Made by a program: the position numbers and the translations under genes
In this document: positions 43,713 through 55,156 of the stretch, piece after piece
How positions within the stretch are numbered: position 1 is the stretch's first letter
Layout: the number at the start of each line of letters is the position of its first letter
Assembly: GCF_020379485.1 (NCBI RefSeq)
Contig: NW_026014699.1
Span: 372,001 to 436,000 of the forward strand
DNA: 64,000 nt
Direction: 5' to 3'
From: Brassica napus
Taxonomy: Eukaryota > Streptophyta > Magnoliopsida > Brassicales > Brassicaceae
Notes under the pieces: generated by a model
Databases searched by the model: none
Told to the model about the DNA's origin: nothing
What the model saw: only the letters and a program-made list of their open reading frames with translations

Positions 43713-44197
43713 TATACACTTTTGTGTATTAGAGCATGATTCAACCAATTAGGGACAATCAGATGAAAAGATTAAAGAGATTAAGAGATTCTAGTGAGAG
43801 AATAAAGAGAGAGAGACTCAAAACTCCATTGATTAATAACTGATGAGGTTTACAAGTATTAATAGAGAGAGCAACAAGGAAATTCGAAATGGTTAAGCAT
43901 GTGTAGTCAAGGGACAGGCTGGAACTCCTTTTGAATCACTTGGCTGTGCTTTCTCACATGCTTGCACTAGTATAAAGGTAACTTCTCCTTTCCAGCATCA
44001 TACAGGCTGTCAAAGTGATCCCTTATCCTTCCTTAACCTCACTTATCCTCTTTGGTCGAGTTTCCTCTCTTCTCTTCACTAAGTTACCTTCTCATCCCAT
44101 CAGATAACTTCCCCAAGTAGTTACTGTGGTTAAAATAAAGTTACCACAGTAAAACTCTAAAGTTACTGTCTCAGCCTCCTTGGTCTTCATCTCAATA
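43713..44197 (-). repeat. 5' LTR of I, 485 bp
   Basis: Identical by eye to 38755-39239, including ATTAGGGACAATC, which separates it from J (ATCAGGGATAATC). Confidence 0.95.
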
Positions 44198-44298
44198 TTT
44201 GGCACTCTCATCTGGAACATCATTGATCTAGCCACTTCCATAAGATGTCTGTTCTTTCTCTCAGCCACTCCATTTTGTTGAGGTGTATAGGGGCAACT
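44198..44298 (-). pseudogene. Gag-Pol of E, 101-nt piece between I and L
   Basis: About codons 685-717 of alpha integrase ([11 protein letters not shown], region with the catalytic Glu). In frame with the E pieces on both sides once one copy of TTTGG and CAACT is counted. Confidence 0.9.
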
Positions 44299-44864
44299 TA
44301 TGAGATTAAGAGATCTTTAGAGTGATTAGAGTAAAGAGAGTGTTTAGGAAGTGATTAAGAGAAGTTTGTGAAAGATTAAGAGACTAGGAAGAGCCGTTTA
44401 GTGTCTAAGAGAAAACCATAGTCTAAGAGATTAGAGAGACTCGAACTGACTGATTTTATTAATGAGTGAGGTTACATATTTATATAGAAGACATTAGGGT
44501 TTACAAGAGGCGAAATGGGCACTATTGAAGCATGTAGAGTCAAGGTTGCTTTCCGGATGATTGGATGGTAAGGCTCACACGCTTTGCCTCTTTACAGCCT
44601 GTTCCAGCCTGGCACGCTCTTCCCTTATCCACTCAACGGTCTAATCCCTTCTCCTTAAGTCCCCAAGGTAACACTCCCTTGTTACCGTTTCACTTGGTCG
44701 AGTTGGGTAAGTTTTGGTCGAGGCCTTTGGTACGGACGGTACGGCCATGTACGGCCTTGTACGGACGTCCGTACCATTCACACCCAAACCCCCTAAGCTT
44801 CTCCATCTCTTCTCCTCTTCAACTCCTCTTCTCTCCATACCAATATAATCAACTCAACTCAACA
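44299..44864 (-). repeat. 3' LTR of L, 566 bp
   Basis: Same LTR subtype as C, with the 16-bp GTACGG palindrome in U3. The polypurine tract and a hairpin (44873-44902) follow. Confidence 0.95.
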
Positions 44865-45004
44865 CTCCCCCTCAAGCTTAGCTTTGTGAAAGCCTAAGCT
44901 TGGATAGCTATGAGATCTTCCTCATTAAAAACCTTACCAAGGAAAACCCATTGGGATAAAACCTTGATAAGGGAAAAAGAGTAAAGACCTCACAGCCAAG
45001 GGGA

Positions 45005-48000
45005 TCAGCTCCTTCTCTTCCCAAGATCAATGAGGCCCAACCGTATGTGAATGGACTCCATTGTCTTCTGCCTTGCAGCCTTGGTGAACACATCCGCTAA
45101 CTGATCTTCACTTCTTGTGTAGCATGGCAAGATGACTCCTAAGATGATCATCTGCCTCACCTTGTGGCAATCAACTTCAATGTGCTTGGTTCTCTCATGG
45201 AACACCGAGTTGGAGGCTATGTGGATAGCTGCTTGGTTGTCACAATGCATGGTCATTGGCGTGGCTTGATCAATCTCCAAATGCTTCAAGATGCCTTTGA
45301 TCCATACTAACTCGTTGGTGAGCTTCAGCATAGCTCTATACTCAGCTTCTGCACTTGAGCAAGACACCACCTTCTGCTTCTTACTCTTCCAAGTCACCAA
45401 GTTGCCTCCAATGAATGTGCAATAGCCTGTGGTTGATCTCCTGTCTGCTCTATCACCAGCCCAATCCGCATCACAGTATCCCACCACTTCAGTGCTTCCA
45501 TTGCAGCCCATCCATACTCCTTGATCAGGTGAGCCGTTGAGATACATCAAGATCCTTTCCACCATGCGCCAATGATGTTCCTTAGGTACTTGCATGTGTT
45601 GACTCACCTGATTCACAGCAAAACAAATGTCAGGTCTAGTTATAGTGAGATAAATCAATTTGCCAACTAGTTTTCTATAGAGTTTAGGATCCTGATAAGG
45701 TTTGCTGTCTTCAATCTCCCCTTCTCGTGGGACTTTGTAGCCATCCTCCATAGGCATCCTTGCTGTCTTGCCTCCATAAGCACCTGCACCTTTCAAAAGA
45801 TCAAGTGTATACTTCCTTTGGGACATGAACAAACCTTCCTTGGATCTACATATCTCAATTCCAAGAAAGTATTTCATTTCTCCCAAGTCTTTAATCTCAA
45901 ACATGGATTTAAGAAACTCCTTGGTTGCTATGATACCTTCCTTATCACTCCCTGTGATAATGATATCATCAACATACACAAGAAGTGCAATCATACCTGA
46001 GGGAGTCGTGAGTGTGAAGAGGGTGTGATCTAGTTCAGACTTCTTGAAGCCTCGGCCATTCAGAGTAGTACTCAACTTGTTGTACCAAGCTCTTGGTGAT
46101 TGCTTCAGCCCATAGATGGCTTTCTTCAGCCTCAACACATTTCCACTCTTCACTAAGTGTTCAAGGCCTGGAGGTGGATGCATATACACTTCATCCTCAA
46201 GTTCACCTTGTAGAAACGCATTCTTCACATCCATTTGCCATAACCCCCATCCAAGATTCACAGCTAAGCTCAGTACAATCCGGATTGTGTGGAGTTTAGC
46301 TACTGGTGCAAAGGTTTCTATGTAGTCTTCTCCATAAGTTTGAGTGAAACCTCTTGCAACTAGCCTTGACTTCTTCCTCTCAATCTTTCCATCCGCTTTG
46401 TACTTGATTGTGAATATCCATCTACTAGTCACAGCCTTCTTCCCTTTTGGTAACTCACTTTCATACCATGTATCATTCTTGATCATTGCTCCTGCCTCAT
46501 CTCCAACTGATTCCTTCCATTCTTTATCTTTCATTGCTTCTTCATAGCTTCTTGGGATGTGATTCTCATCCAAGTTTACCATGAAAGCGCAATGTGCTTC
46601 TGGATATTGAGTAAAGGAGCACACGGCTTGAGAAGGATGCTCCACAGCTTGGGCATTGTAGTACACTCTCGTGTTTACCCAACTGGAAGGATCCTTCCTT
46701 ATCCTTGTACTCCTTCTCAGTGGCTGCACAACCGGTTCTTCTTCCTGTTGTTCTTCTACCACTTCATTTTGAGAAGGTGTTTGTGTCACACCATGATCAT
46801 GTCCATGACCATCCGAGCCTATGCTCTCTTCTCCTTCATTCTCTACTCCTCCTTCATCTTGGTTGGCCTCTTGCATAGGCTCCTCATGCTCCTCTCCTCC
46901 CTCATGATCAAGGTGGGATGGTGAACCAACTTCAGGAGGTGTAGTTGCGTGATTCCTTGGATCCTGGGATGTACTGATTCCAAGACCTTCAAGAATGATC
47001 CGCAAGGTGGTGGCCTTGTCTGATGTTAAATCCTTCAGGTCTTCTTGATTCTTTTCTTCATAGTATCCTCTATCTTCCAAGAACTTCACATCTCTAGATA
47101 CAAGAACTCTCCTTGCTATAGGATCATAGCATTTGTATCCTTTCTGTGTAGTTGAGTATCCTATGAACACAGCCTTAGTACTCCTTGCTTCTAGCTTGTT
47201 GATCATCTCTCCTGGTTTGAGTACAAAGCATAGGCAACCAAAGACTCGCAAATAATCAAGAGCTGGCTTGTACCTGTTCAGAACTTCAAATGGAGCCTTC
47301 TCATTCAGAACTTTGGTTGGGGTTCTGTTTATTAGGTAACAAGCAGTGGCAACCGCATCACTCCAAAATCTCTTTGGAACATTACTCTGAAACATAAGTG
47401 ACCTTGCCACTTCCATGAGATGCCTATTCTTCCTCTCAGCTACTCCATTTTGCTGTGGAGTATAAGGACAGCTTGTTTGATGTAGGATCCCATGTTGTGA
47501 TAGGTGTTGCTTGAATGCATGACTCGTGTACTCCCCTCCATTATCTGATCTCAAAATTTTAATCTTAGCATGATAATGGTTAGTTACATAAGTTTGAAAG
47601 TTCCTAAATGCATCAAGTACCCTATCTTTGGTCTGAATTAAGGTTAACCAGGTGTATTTGGATTTTTCATCAATGAATGTGACAAAGTACTTATAACTAT
47701 CTCTAGATAAGCAAGGGGCAGTCCACACATCAGAGTGAATTAGATCAAAGCAATTATCATAAACGGTAGTAGACTTTTGAAACACAGTTCTACAATGCTT
47801 GCCTAAAATACAGGCTTCACAATCCTTGTTCTCAAACACAACACCTGGTACCATTAAGTTCAAAGCTTTAACATGAGGGTGTCCTACTCTAGCATGCCAC
47901 AATGCATTTTTATTCAACAAAGAAGCAGAAGTAAACGAGCAACTATAATCAGGAACAGAAGTGAGTTCTTCAAGCATATAGAGATCTCCCTTAGTCACCC

Positions 48001-48636
48001 CTTTCCCAATCAATCTGCTGCTCTCAATATCCTGAAACTTCACATCATTAGGACTAAAGATAACATTGCATTGTAAATCATTAGTACATTTCTTCACTGA
48101 TAATAGGTTTGATGTGAATTCAGGCATGTAAAAAGCTCTAGATTCTTTGTTAAACAGCTTAAGCTTTCCTATTCCTCTAATGGGTATCTTATCCCCATTT
48201 GCTATCATCACATGACCATGTGTAGGTTATATATCCTTAATCAAGTTTTCATCACTTATCATATGATGTGATGCACCAGAATCAACAATCAATGGTTTAC
48301 TTACTCGTTTAGCATTATGGCATAGATTACTAAGTGATGGATGCATCTTATCAGTTCTAGCAATGTAAGCATGTCTATACCCATTCCTAGCTTCTAACCG
48401 TTCTACTAGTTCTCTAATCAAGTGATCATCCTTATATGCAATCATAGAAGCTCCAAAGGAATAACCGTAAGTGTTACCGTTTTCCTTTAGCATTTTGAAG
48501 AGGGCATCAAGGTCTGATCTCTTGATGTAGTCATCATTGCTGCGGGAGCTTGAAGCGCCTGTGTAAGCCACCAGAGACTTCCCATTCCCATCATTGCCTC
48601 CAAGCCCATCCACTTCACTTGAACCTTCAGTCACAT
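45005..48636 (-). pseudogene. Gag-Pol of L, main part, with nonsense codon
   Basis: Beta Gag-Pol from about codon 287 to the stop. TAA at 48227-48229 (read on the minus strand) replaces a glutamate codon of D in the protease domain, just after the DSGASHHM motif; a G-to-V change lies a few codons further on. A 24-nt in-frame deletion near 48620 removes eight Gag residues. With 54085-54943 the total is 4491 nt, exactly 24 less than D. Translation should stop after Gag and part of protease. Confidence 0.93.
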
Positions 48637-48641
48637 TTGCC

Positions 48642-49126
48642 TATACACTTTTGTGTATTAGAGCATGATTCAACCAATCAGGGATAATCAGATGAAAAGA
48701 TTAAAGAGATTAAGAGATTCTAGTGAGAGAATAAAGAGAGAGAGACTCAAAACTCCATTAATTAATAACTGATGAGGTTTACAAGTATTAATAGAGAGAG
48801 CAACAAGGAAATTCGAAATGGTTAAGCATGTGTAGTCAAAGGACAGGCTGGAACTCCTTTTGAATCACTTGGCTGTGCTTTCTCACATGCTTGCACTAGT
48901 ATAAAGGTAACTTCTCCTTTCCAGCATCATACAGGCTGTCAAAGTGATCCCTTATCCTTCCTTAACCTCACTTATCCTCTTTGGTCGAGTTTCCTCTCTT
49001 CTCTTCACTAAGTTACCTTCTCATCCCATCAGATAACTTCCCCAAGTAGTTACTGTGGTTAAAATAAAGTTACCACAGTAAAACTCTAAAGTTACTGTCT
49101 CAGCCTCCTTGGTCTTCATCTCAATA
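48642..49126 (-). repeat. 3' LTR of J, 485 bp
   Basis: TATACAC to CTCAATA on the plus strand, with the J-type ATCAGGGATAATC variant. Confidence 0.95.
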
Positions 49127-49268
49127 CTCCCCCTCAAGCTTGACCATGTAGAACAAGTCAAGCTTGGAAACCATGAAGACCTCCCTCGTTAAAAACCTCA
49201 CCAAGTAAAACCCATTGGGATAAAACCTTGATGAGGGAAAAAGAGTGGAGACTCCATGGTTAAGGGGC

Positions 49269-52200
49269 TCAGCTCCTAGGAGTCAGATCAATGAGTCCAA
49301 GCCTTGACAGTATGGACTCCATTGTCTTCAATCTCGCTGCCTTAGTAAACACATCTGCAAGCTGATCTTCACTTCTTGTATAACATGGCAGAATCACTCC
49401 TAAGATGATCATCTGCCTCACCTTATGACAATCCACCTCTATGTGCTTTGTTCTCTCATGAAACACTGAATTGGAGGCAATGTGGATAGCTGCTTGATTG
49501 TCACAATGCATTGTCATAGGTGTGGCCTGCTCGATCTCCAAGTGCTTCAAGATCCCCTTGATCCACACCAACTCATTTGTAAGCTTCAACATAGCTCTAT
49601 ACTCAGCTTCAGCACTTGAACAGGAGATGACCTTCTGCTTCTTACTCTTCCAAGTAACCAGATTCCCTCCAATGAATGTACAATACCCAGTAGTTGATCT
49701 CCTGTCCACTCTATCTCCTGCCCAATCAGCATCACAATACCCAACCACTTCTGTACTGCCATTGCAACCCATCCAAACTCCTTGTCCATGTGAGCCACTC
49801 AAATACCTCAGTATCCTATCAACCATCTTCCAGTGATGTACCTTTGGCGCCTGCATATGTTGGCTCACTTGATTCACAGCAAAGCATATATCAGGTCTGG
49901 TGATAGTCAAGTAGATCAGCTTACCCACCATCCTCCTATACAGCTTAGCATCCTCAAACAACTGGTTCTCTTCAACCTCCCCCTCACGCAAGACTTTATA
50001 CCCTTCCTCAAGAGGTGTCTTAGCTATCTTCCCTCCAAGCACATCAGTCTCCTTCAGCATATCCATAGTATACTTCCTTTGAGACATAAACAAACCCTCC
50101 TTAGATCTGCATATCTCAATCCCCAAAAAATACTTCATCTCTCCCAAGTCTTTAATATCAAACACAGACTTGAGAAACTCTTTGGTGGCTTTAATCCCAG
50201 CCTTATCACTCCCTGTGATAATCAAATCATCCACATACACCAAAATCACTATGATCCCTGATGGTCCAACCAGTGTGAAGAGTGTATGATCTAGTTCAGA
50301 CTTCCTGAACCCTCTCCCATTGAGAGTTGTACTAAGCTTTCTGTACCAAGCTCTAGGAGACTGCTTCAGCCCATATATAGCCTTCTTCAATCTCAAAACA
50401 TTCCCTGGCTTTACTAGATGCTCAAGACCAGGAGGTGGATGCATGTATACTTCATCTTCAAGTTCACCTTGCAAGAAAGCATTCTTCACATCCATTTGCC
50501 ACAAATCCCACTCCAAGTTTGTTGCAATAGATAACACAATTCGAATTGTGTGAAGCTTGGCCACTGGTGCAAAAGTATCAATGTAATCTTCCCCATAAGT
50601 CTGTGTAAATCCTCTTGCAACCAGCCTAGTCTTGCGCCTATCTATCTCCCCATTTGCAAGGTACTTGATGGTGAAGATCCATCTGCTTGAAACTGCCTTC
50701 TTCCCTTTAGGTAACTCACTCTCATACCAAGTATCATTCCTGATCATTGCATCCCTTTCATCTCCTACTGAATCTCTCCAAACCTTGTGCTTCATAGCTT
50801 CTTCATAAGATCTTGGTATCTCATTCTCATCCAAGTTACACATAAACACCATGTGCTCTTCTGGAAACTCTGCAAAGGAACACACGGCTTGAGAGGGATG
50901 CTCCACAGCCTGGGCATTGTAGTACACTCTCGTGTTTACCCAGTTGGAAGGATCCCTCCTTATCCTTGTGCTCCTCCGCAAGGTCTCAACCTGTTCTTCA
51001 GCCTGAACATTCTCTTGTGCTTCCTCTCTTAAACCAGTAGGTTCTCCCTGCTCATTTCCACCTGACTGAGCTTCACTCTCTACTTCCTGTGTCTCCTCCT
51101 GATCATGCTGACCTGAATCCTCTTGGTTATGCTCCTGCTCCCCTGATTCAGATCCATTCCCCCTCTCATGATCAAGAGGGGTTGTTCCTCCAGCTTCTCC
51201 AGTTTGATTAGAAGGTCCGGTTCTTCCTGGTTCCTGATCTTGGGATAATCCTATCCCTAGCCTCTCCAACAACACTCTCAATGTTGTTGCCTTCTCTGAT
51301 GGAGCTCGGGACAGATCCTCTAGGTCTTCCCATTTCTTCTCCTCATAATACCCTTTAGACTCAACAAACTTCACTTCTCTAGATACCATAACCCTCCTAG
51401 TTATTGGATCATAACATTTGTAGCCTTTCTGAGTGATTGAGTACCCAATGAACATAGCTTTAGTACTCTTTGCTTCTAGCTTGTTCCTTCTTTCTCCGGG
51501 AATCATCACATAACATAAGCACCCAAAGACTCTCAAATGATCAATGTGTGGCTTGGCCTTGTTCAATACTTCAAAGGGAGACAGTTTCTTCAAGACACGG
51601 GTTGGCACTCTATTGATGAGATAGCAAGCAGTCTGAACAGCATCACTCCAAAACCTCTTAGGGACATTCATGTGGAACATGATTGATCTCGCAACCTCCA
51701 TCAAATGTCTGTTCTTCCTCTCAGCCACCCCATTTTGTTGTGGTGTGTAAGGACAGCTAGTTTGTTGCACAATCCCATGCTTTGCAAGATGACTCTTGAA
51801 AGCATTGCTAGTGTATTCTCCTCCATTATCAGACCTCAGAATCCTCACAGTGGCATTGTACTGATTAGTAACATATGCTTGGAAGTTCATGAAGGCTTCT
51901 AGGACTCTGTCTTTGGAGGGAATCATGGTGATCCATGTGTACTTGGACTTCTCATCAATGAAAGTCACAAAGTACTTATGGCTGTCTCTAGACATACAGG
52001 GAGCTGTCCACACGTCTGAATGCACCAGATCAAAGCAATTCTCATATCTGGTTTCTGATGTTGGGAAGACAGTCCTACAGTGCTTTCCAAGTATACAAGC
52101 TTCACACTCCAAGTGATTGAACGCCATACTTGGTAGAATCAGTTCAATTGCCTTGGCATGAGGATGTCCCAGCCTTGCATGCCATGTGAGATTATCACAC

Positions 52201-53450
52201 CTATCCGTTGTGCTGCTTAAACACACAGACTCCACAGGACTAGGCGCCTCAGTTGTTTGGAGATGATAGAGCTGATGCTTGCTGTCTCCTCTGCCAATAA
52301 CCCTTCCAGTCTTCAAATCCTGGAACTCAACTTCATTTGGTCTGAAAACCACTTGACAATCCAGATCAACTGTAGCCTTCTTAACTGAGATTAGATTGGA
52401 TGTAAACTGAGGTAGGTAGAAGGCAGTGGAGTTCTTCTCAAACAGCTTGAGGTTTCCCACTCCTTCTATTGGGATCCTGGTACCATTGGCTATCATGACA
52501 CTCCCTGTTGCTGCTTTAACCTCACTGATTAGTCTCTTGTCACTGATCATGTGGTGTGTTGCTCCAGAGTCAATGATGATGGGTTTAGATGTGGATGCTT
52601 TGGCAGGAGCACCCAGACTCCGGGTCGTAGCCAAAGCATACACATGCTTAACCAACTCATCCCATTCCTTCTTTGTCACACACTCATCTGCCCTCTTGGT
52701 ATCCATTCCTCTCATATCCGCACTGTCTCCTACTGTCTCTCCCATGTAAGCTGAGTATGAACACTCTCCTATAACCATCTGCTGAAGTACATCCTTGATT
52801 CTCTTCAAGATTACACTCATCCTGTCACTTAAGTGCTCAGACTCGCTATCCTTTCTCCATGCCCTTCTCTTCATTAACCACTCCTTAGAAAGTTTTCTCA
52901 ACCTTCCCCTCTTACAGCTTGTACCTCCCTTCCATCTTTCTGGCTTCCTGTTCATTTCCCACACATCACAAGTATATTTAACAAGCTCACATACCTCTTC
53001 CATAAGGAAGCTGAAGATCACATCTTGCTTCCTCCTTTCTTGACAACATCTCGGATTTGATGTGTGTGTCTTCACCACATCTAGCTCCGACCATACTTCT
53101 CTCAGCCTTCCCACAAGCTGATAACACTCATCCTTTCCTTGTCTCAAGCCGCGGATCACCCCTCTGTCCTCAACGACTCTCACAAGCTTGGACTTGCCTA
53201 AAGTTGCTTCAATCTCACTCTTTGTAGTGTCTCCTTGAACAACTTCATTTCCCAGCTTCAGACCTCTTGTCTGACCTTCTTCAGTAGCCATTTCCATGAA
53301 AGGTTTCCCCTTTCCATGACTACTCCATAACCCACAGCTTTCCAAAGCTCTCTTTGCCCATCTTGACCAATCGCCATCCCTCTCTTCTTCAAGCTCCATG
53401 GTTGTACTAGATCTGTGCTTCATTTCCATGTTGAGATAGTTTGAATCCAT
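49269..53450 (-). CDS. Copia Gag-Pol polyprotein, family delta, 1393 aa, intact
   Basis: Same length and domain order as the delta protein of I: diverged Gag without a CCHC knuckle, protease, HHCC finger, integrase, RT and RNase H. The only amino acid difference I found is E-to-K at residue 106; a few silent changes also occur (for example near 53360). Two almost identical proteins from independent insertions show that this reduced Gag is compatible with recent transposition, on its own or with help from another family. Confidence 0.95.
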   Translation of the reverse strand: MDSNYLNMEMKHRSSTTMELEEERDGDWSRWAKRALESCGLWSSHGKGKPFMEMATEEGQTRGLKLGNEVVQGDTTKSEIEATLGKSKLVRVVEDRGVIRGLRQGKDECYQLVGRLREVWSELDVVKTHTSNPRCCQERRKQDVIFSFLMEEVCELVKYTCDVWEMNRKPERWKGGTSCKRGRLRKLSKEWLMKRRAWRKDSESEHLSDRMSVILKRIKDVLQQMVIGECSYSAYMGETVGDSADMRGMDTKRADECVTKKEWDELVKHVYALATTRSLGAPAKASTSKPIIIDSGATHHMISDKRLISEVKAATGSVMIANGTRIPIEGVGNLKLFEKNSTAFYLPQFTSNLISVKKATVDLDCQVVFRPNEVEFQDLKTGRVIGRGDSKHQLYHLQTTEAPSPVESVCLSSTTDRCDNLTWHARLGHPHAKAIELILPSMAFNHLECEACILGKHCRTVFPTSETRYENCFDLVHSDVWTAPCMSRDSHKYFVTFIDEKSKYTWITMIPSKDRVLEAFMNFQAYVTNQYNATVRILRSDNGGEYTSNAFKSHLAKHGIVQQTSCPYTPQQNGVAERKNRHLMEVARSIMFHMNVPKRFWSDAVQTACYLINRVPTRVLKKLSPFEVLNKAKPHIDHLRVFGCLCYVMIPGERRNKLEAKSTKAMFIGYSITQKGYKCYDPITRRVMVSREVKFVESKGYYEEKKWEDLEDLSRAPSEKATTLRVLLERLGIGLSQDQEPGRTGPSNQTGEAGGTTPLDHERGNGSESGEQEHNQEDSGQHDQEETQEVESEAQSGGNEQGEPTGLREEAQENVQAEEQVETLRRSTRIRRDPSNWVNTRVYYNAQAVEHPSQAVCSFAEFPEEHMVFMCNLDENEIPRSYEEAMKHKVWRDSVGDERDAMIRNDTWYESELPKGKKAVSSRWIFTIKYLANGEIDRRKTRLVARGFTQTYGEDYIDTFAPVAKLHTIRIVLSIATNLEWDLWQMDVKNAFLQGELEDEVYMHPPPGLEHLVKPGNVLRLKKAIYGLKQSPRAWYRKLSTTLNGRGFRKSELDHTLFTLVGPSGIIVILVYVDDLIITGSDKAGIKATKEFLKSVFDIKDLGEMKYFLGIEICRSKEGLFMSQRKYTMDMLKETDVLGGKIAKTPLEEGYKVLREGEVEENQLFEDAKLYRRMVGKLIYLTITRPDICFAVNQVSQHMQAPKVHHWKMVDRILRYLSGSHGQGVWMGCNGSTEVVGYCDADWAGDRVDRRSTTGYCTFIGGNLVTWKSKKQKVISCSSAEAEYRAMLKLTNELVWIKGILKHLEIEQATPMTMHCDNQAAIHIASNSVFHERTKHIEVDCHKVRQMIILGVILPCYTRSEDQLADVFTKAARLKTMESILSRLGLIDLTPRS

Positions 53451-53586
53451 CAGAATATCTCACACCACTCAGATAATAAAGACCAGAACTCAAGAACACC
53501 AAGAACACTCAAGAACCCTCAAGAACACTCAAGAACACCCAGATTTTATGAAAAACGAAATCACACTCTCCCCTTTTTAGCAACCT

Positions 53587-53599
53587 GGCTCTGATACCA
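53587..53599 (-). other. Primer binding site of J (initiator tRNA-Met)
   Basis: GGCTCTGATACCA on the plus strand, directly before the LTR. Confidence 0.95.
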
Positions 53600-54084
53600 T
53601 ATACACTTTTGTGTATTAGAGCATGATTCAACCAATCAGGGATAATCAGATGAAAAGATTAAAGAGATTAAGAGATTCTAGTGAGAGAATAAAGAGAGAG
53701 AGACTCAAAACTCCATTAATTAATAACTGATGAGGTTTACAAGTATTAATAGAGAGAGCAACAAGGAAATTCGAAATGGTTAAGCATGTGTAGTCAAAGG
53801 ACAGGCTGGAACTCCTTTTGAATCACTTGGCTGTGCTTTCTCACATGCTTGCACTAGTATAAAGGTAACTTCTCCTTTCCAGCATCATACAGGCTGTCAA
53901 AGTGATCCCTTATCCTTCCTTAACCTCACTTATCCTCTTTGGTCGAGTTTCCTCTCTTCTCTTCACTAAGTTACCTTCTCATCCCATCAGATAACTTCCC
54001 CAAGTAGTTACTGTGGTTAAAATAAAGTTACCACAGTAAAACTCTAAAGTTACTGTCTCAGCCTCCTTGGTCTTCATCTCAATA
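53600..54084 (-). repeat. 5' LTR of J, 485 bp
   Basis: Identical by eye to 48642-49126; followed by TTGCC. Confidence 0.95.
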
Positions 54085-54943
54085 TTGCCCTTCCCTCACG
54101 CTCCTTCATGAACTTGGCCGGCTTGAGGTGTGGGTGCAGTATCCAGCATTGGCTCTTCTTATGACCATGCTTCTTGCAATGATCACAGTTGCCATTGAAC
54201 TTCATGTCCTCGTACTTCCCGTGAGCCGCCTTGTTTGCTTGTGGAGCCTCGGTTGAATCCTCATGAGCTGCTTGATTGGCAAGAGAGAGCTCCCCCTTTC
54301 CTCCAAACAAACCCATAGATCCCTGCTCCCTTTGGATTTGTGCACACACCTCCTCAAGGTCCGGAAGCTTGTCTGACCTTAACATGTGCTGGATGAGCTG
54401 GGTGTAGGCCGGGTTCAGTGTGAGAAGCAGACCAAAGACCTTGTCTTGCTCGCGCCTCTCATTCAACTGATCTGGATCAGTTGTGCTCGGCCTCAGCATC
54501 TCCAGCTCTGACCATAAGGACCTGAACCTCCCCAAGTGCTTAGTGAACTCCATGTCCTCTTGTGCCAGACGGTTGATCGCTAGCTTCACTTCAAACACAC
54601 GGCTGAGGTTGGAAATGTTCCCATACACCTTCTTCAGCGTGTCCCACAGCTCCTTGGCTGATTCACAGTAGCTGTAGGCATCCAAGATAGCTGGGTCCAA
54701 GGATGCGTGTAGAACCGTCATCACCAGCATGTCTTCTTGTTGCCATTTCTCCACAGCCGCTTCATTGGAGACCTCTTCTTGATCTCCTCCCTGAGTAATG
54801 AGTTTCGGAGCCTCCCCTGTTGTGATGTGCCCCCACAAACCCTTACTTCCCACCGCAGTCTTCACCATCCGAGACCACACAAGGTAGTTGCTACCTTTGA
54901 AAGTAACCGCTACCTTCATCCTCATGTTCATCCCCTGTTCCAT
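54085..54943 (-). pseudogene. Gag of L, N-terminal part up to J
   Basis: Beta Gag from ATG 54943 (MEQGMNMRMK, as in C) to codon 287, including the CCHC knuckle. Interrupted at the duplicated TTGCC by J. Confidence 0.93.
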
Positions 54944-55143
54944 CTTTGCTTGACTTGAAAACTTGTATCTTGGATCTTGTACACACCAACCTTGAGTCTA
55001 GAATCACGCAAACCCACAGAACGTAGCACAGCTTCAACTAGAACGAACCACAGCTTCAACACCTTCAAGACTACTCGCGTGTAGCTTCAAAGACGTTCAG
55101 CTTGTAACTCTCTAAAGATCAAACCCCAGATTCAAATGAACCT

Positions 55144-55156
55144 GGCTCTGATACCA
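55144..55156 (-). other. Primer binding site of L (initiator tRNA-Met)
   Basis: GGCTCTGATACCA on the plus strand; the LTR starts at 55157. Confidence 0.95.

Larger units (their letters stand above)
38755..44197 (-). mobile_element. Copia element I (family delta), complete and very young
   Basis: Complete 5443-bp minus-strand element in E, flanked by TTTGG at 38750-38754 and 44198-44202. Its 485-bp LTRs look identical by eye. Element ends are 5'-TATTG and TATA-3', not TG...CA. Coding region, primer binding site and polypurine tract are intact. Confidence 0.97.
48642..54084 (-). mobile_element. Copia element J (family delta), complete and very young
   Basis: Complete 5443-bp minus-strand element in the gag of L, flanked by TTGCC at 48637-48641 and 54085-54089. 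Its LTRs look identical to each other but share differences from I at several sites, so I and J are separate insertions from two close source copies. Confidence 0.97.

Noticed and set aside
38755..54084. I and J as a segmental duplication
   Set aside because: Different hosts (E and L), different target duplications and private LTR variants show separate insertions.
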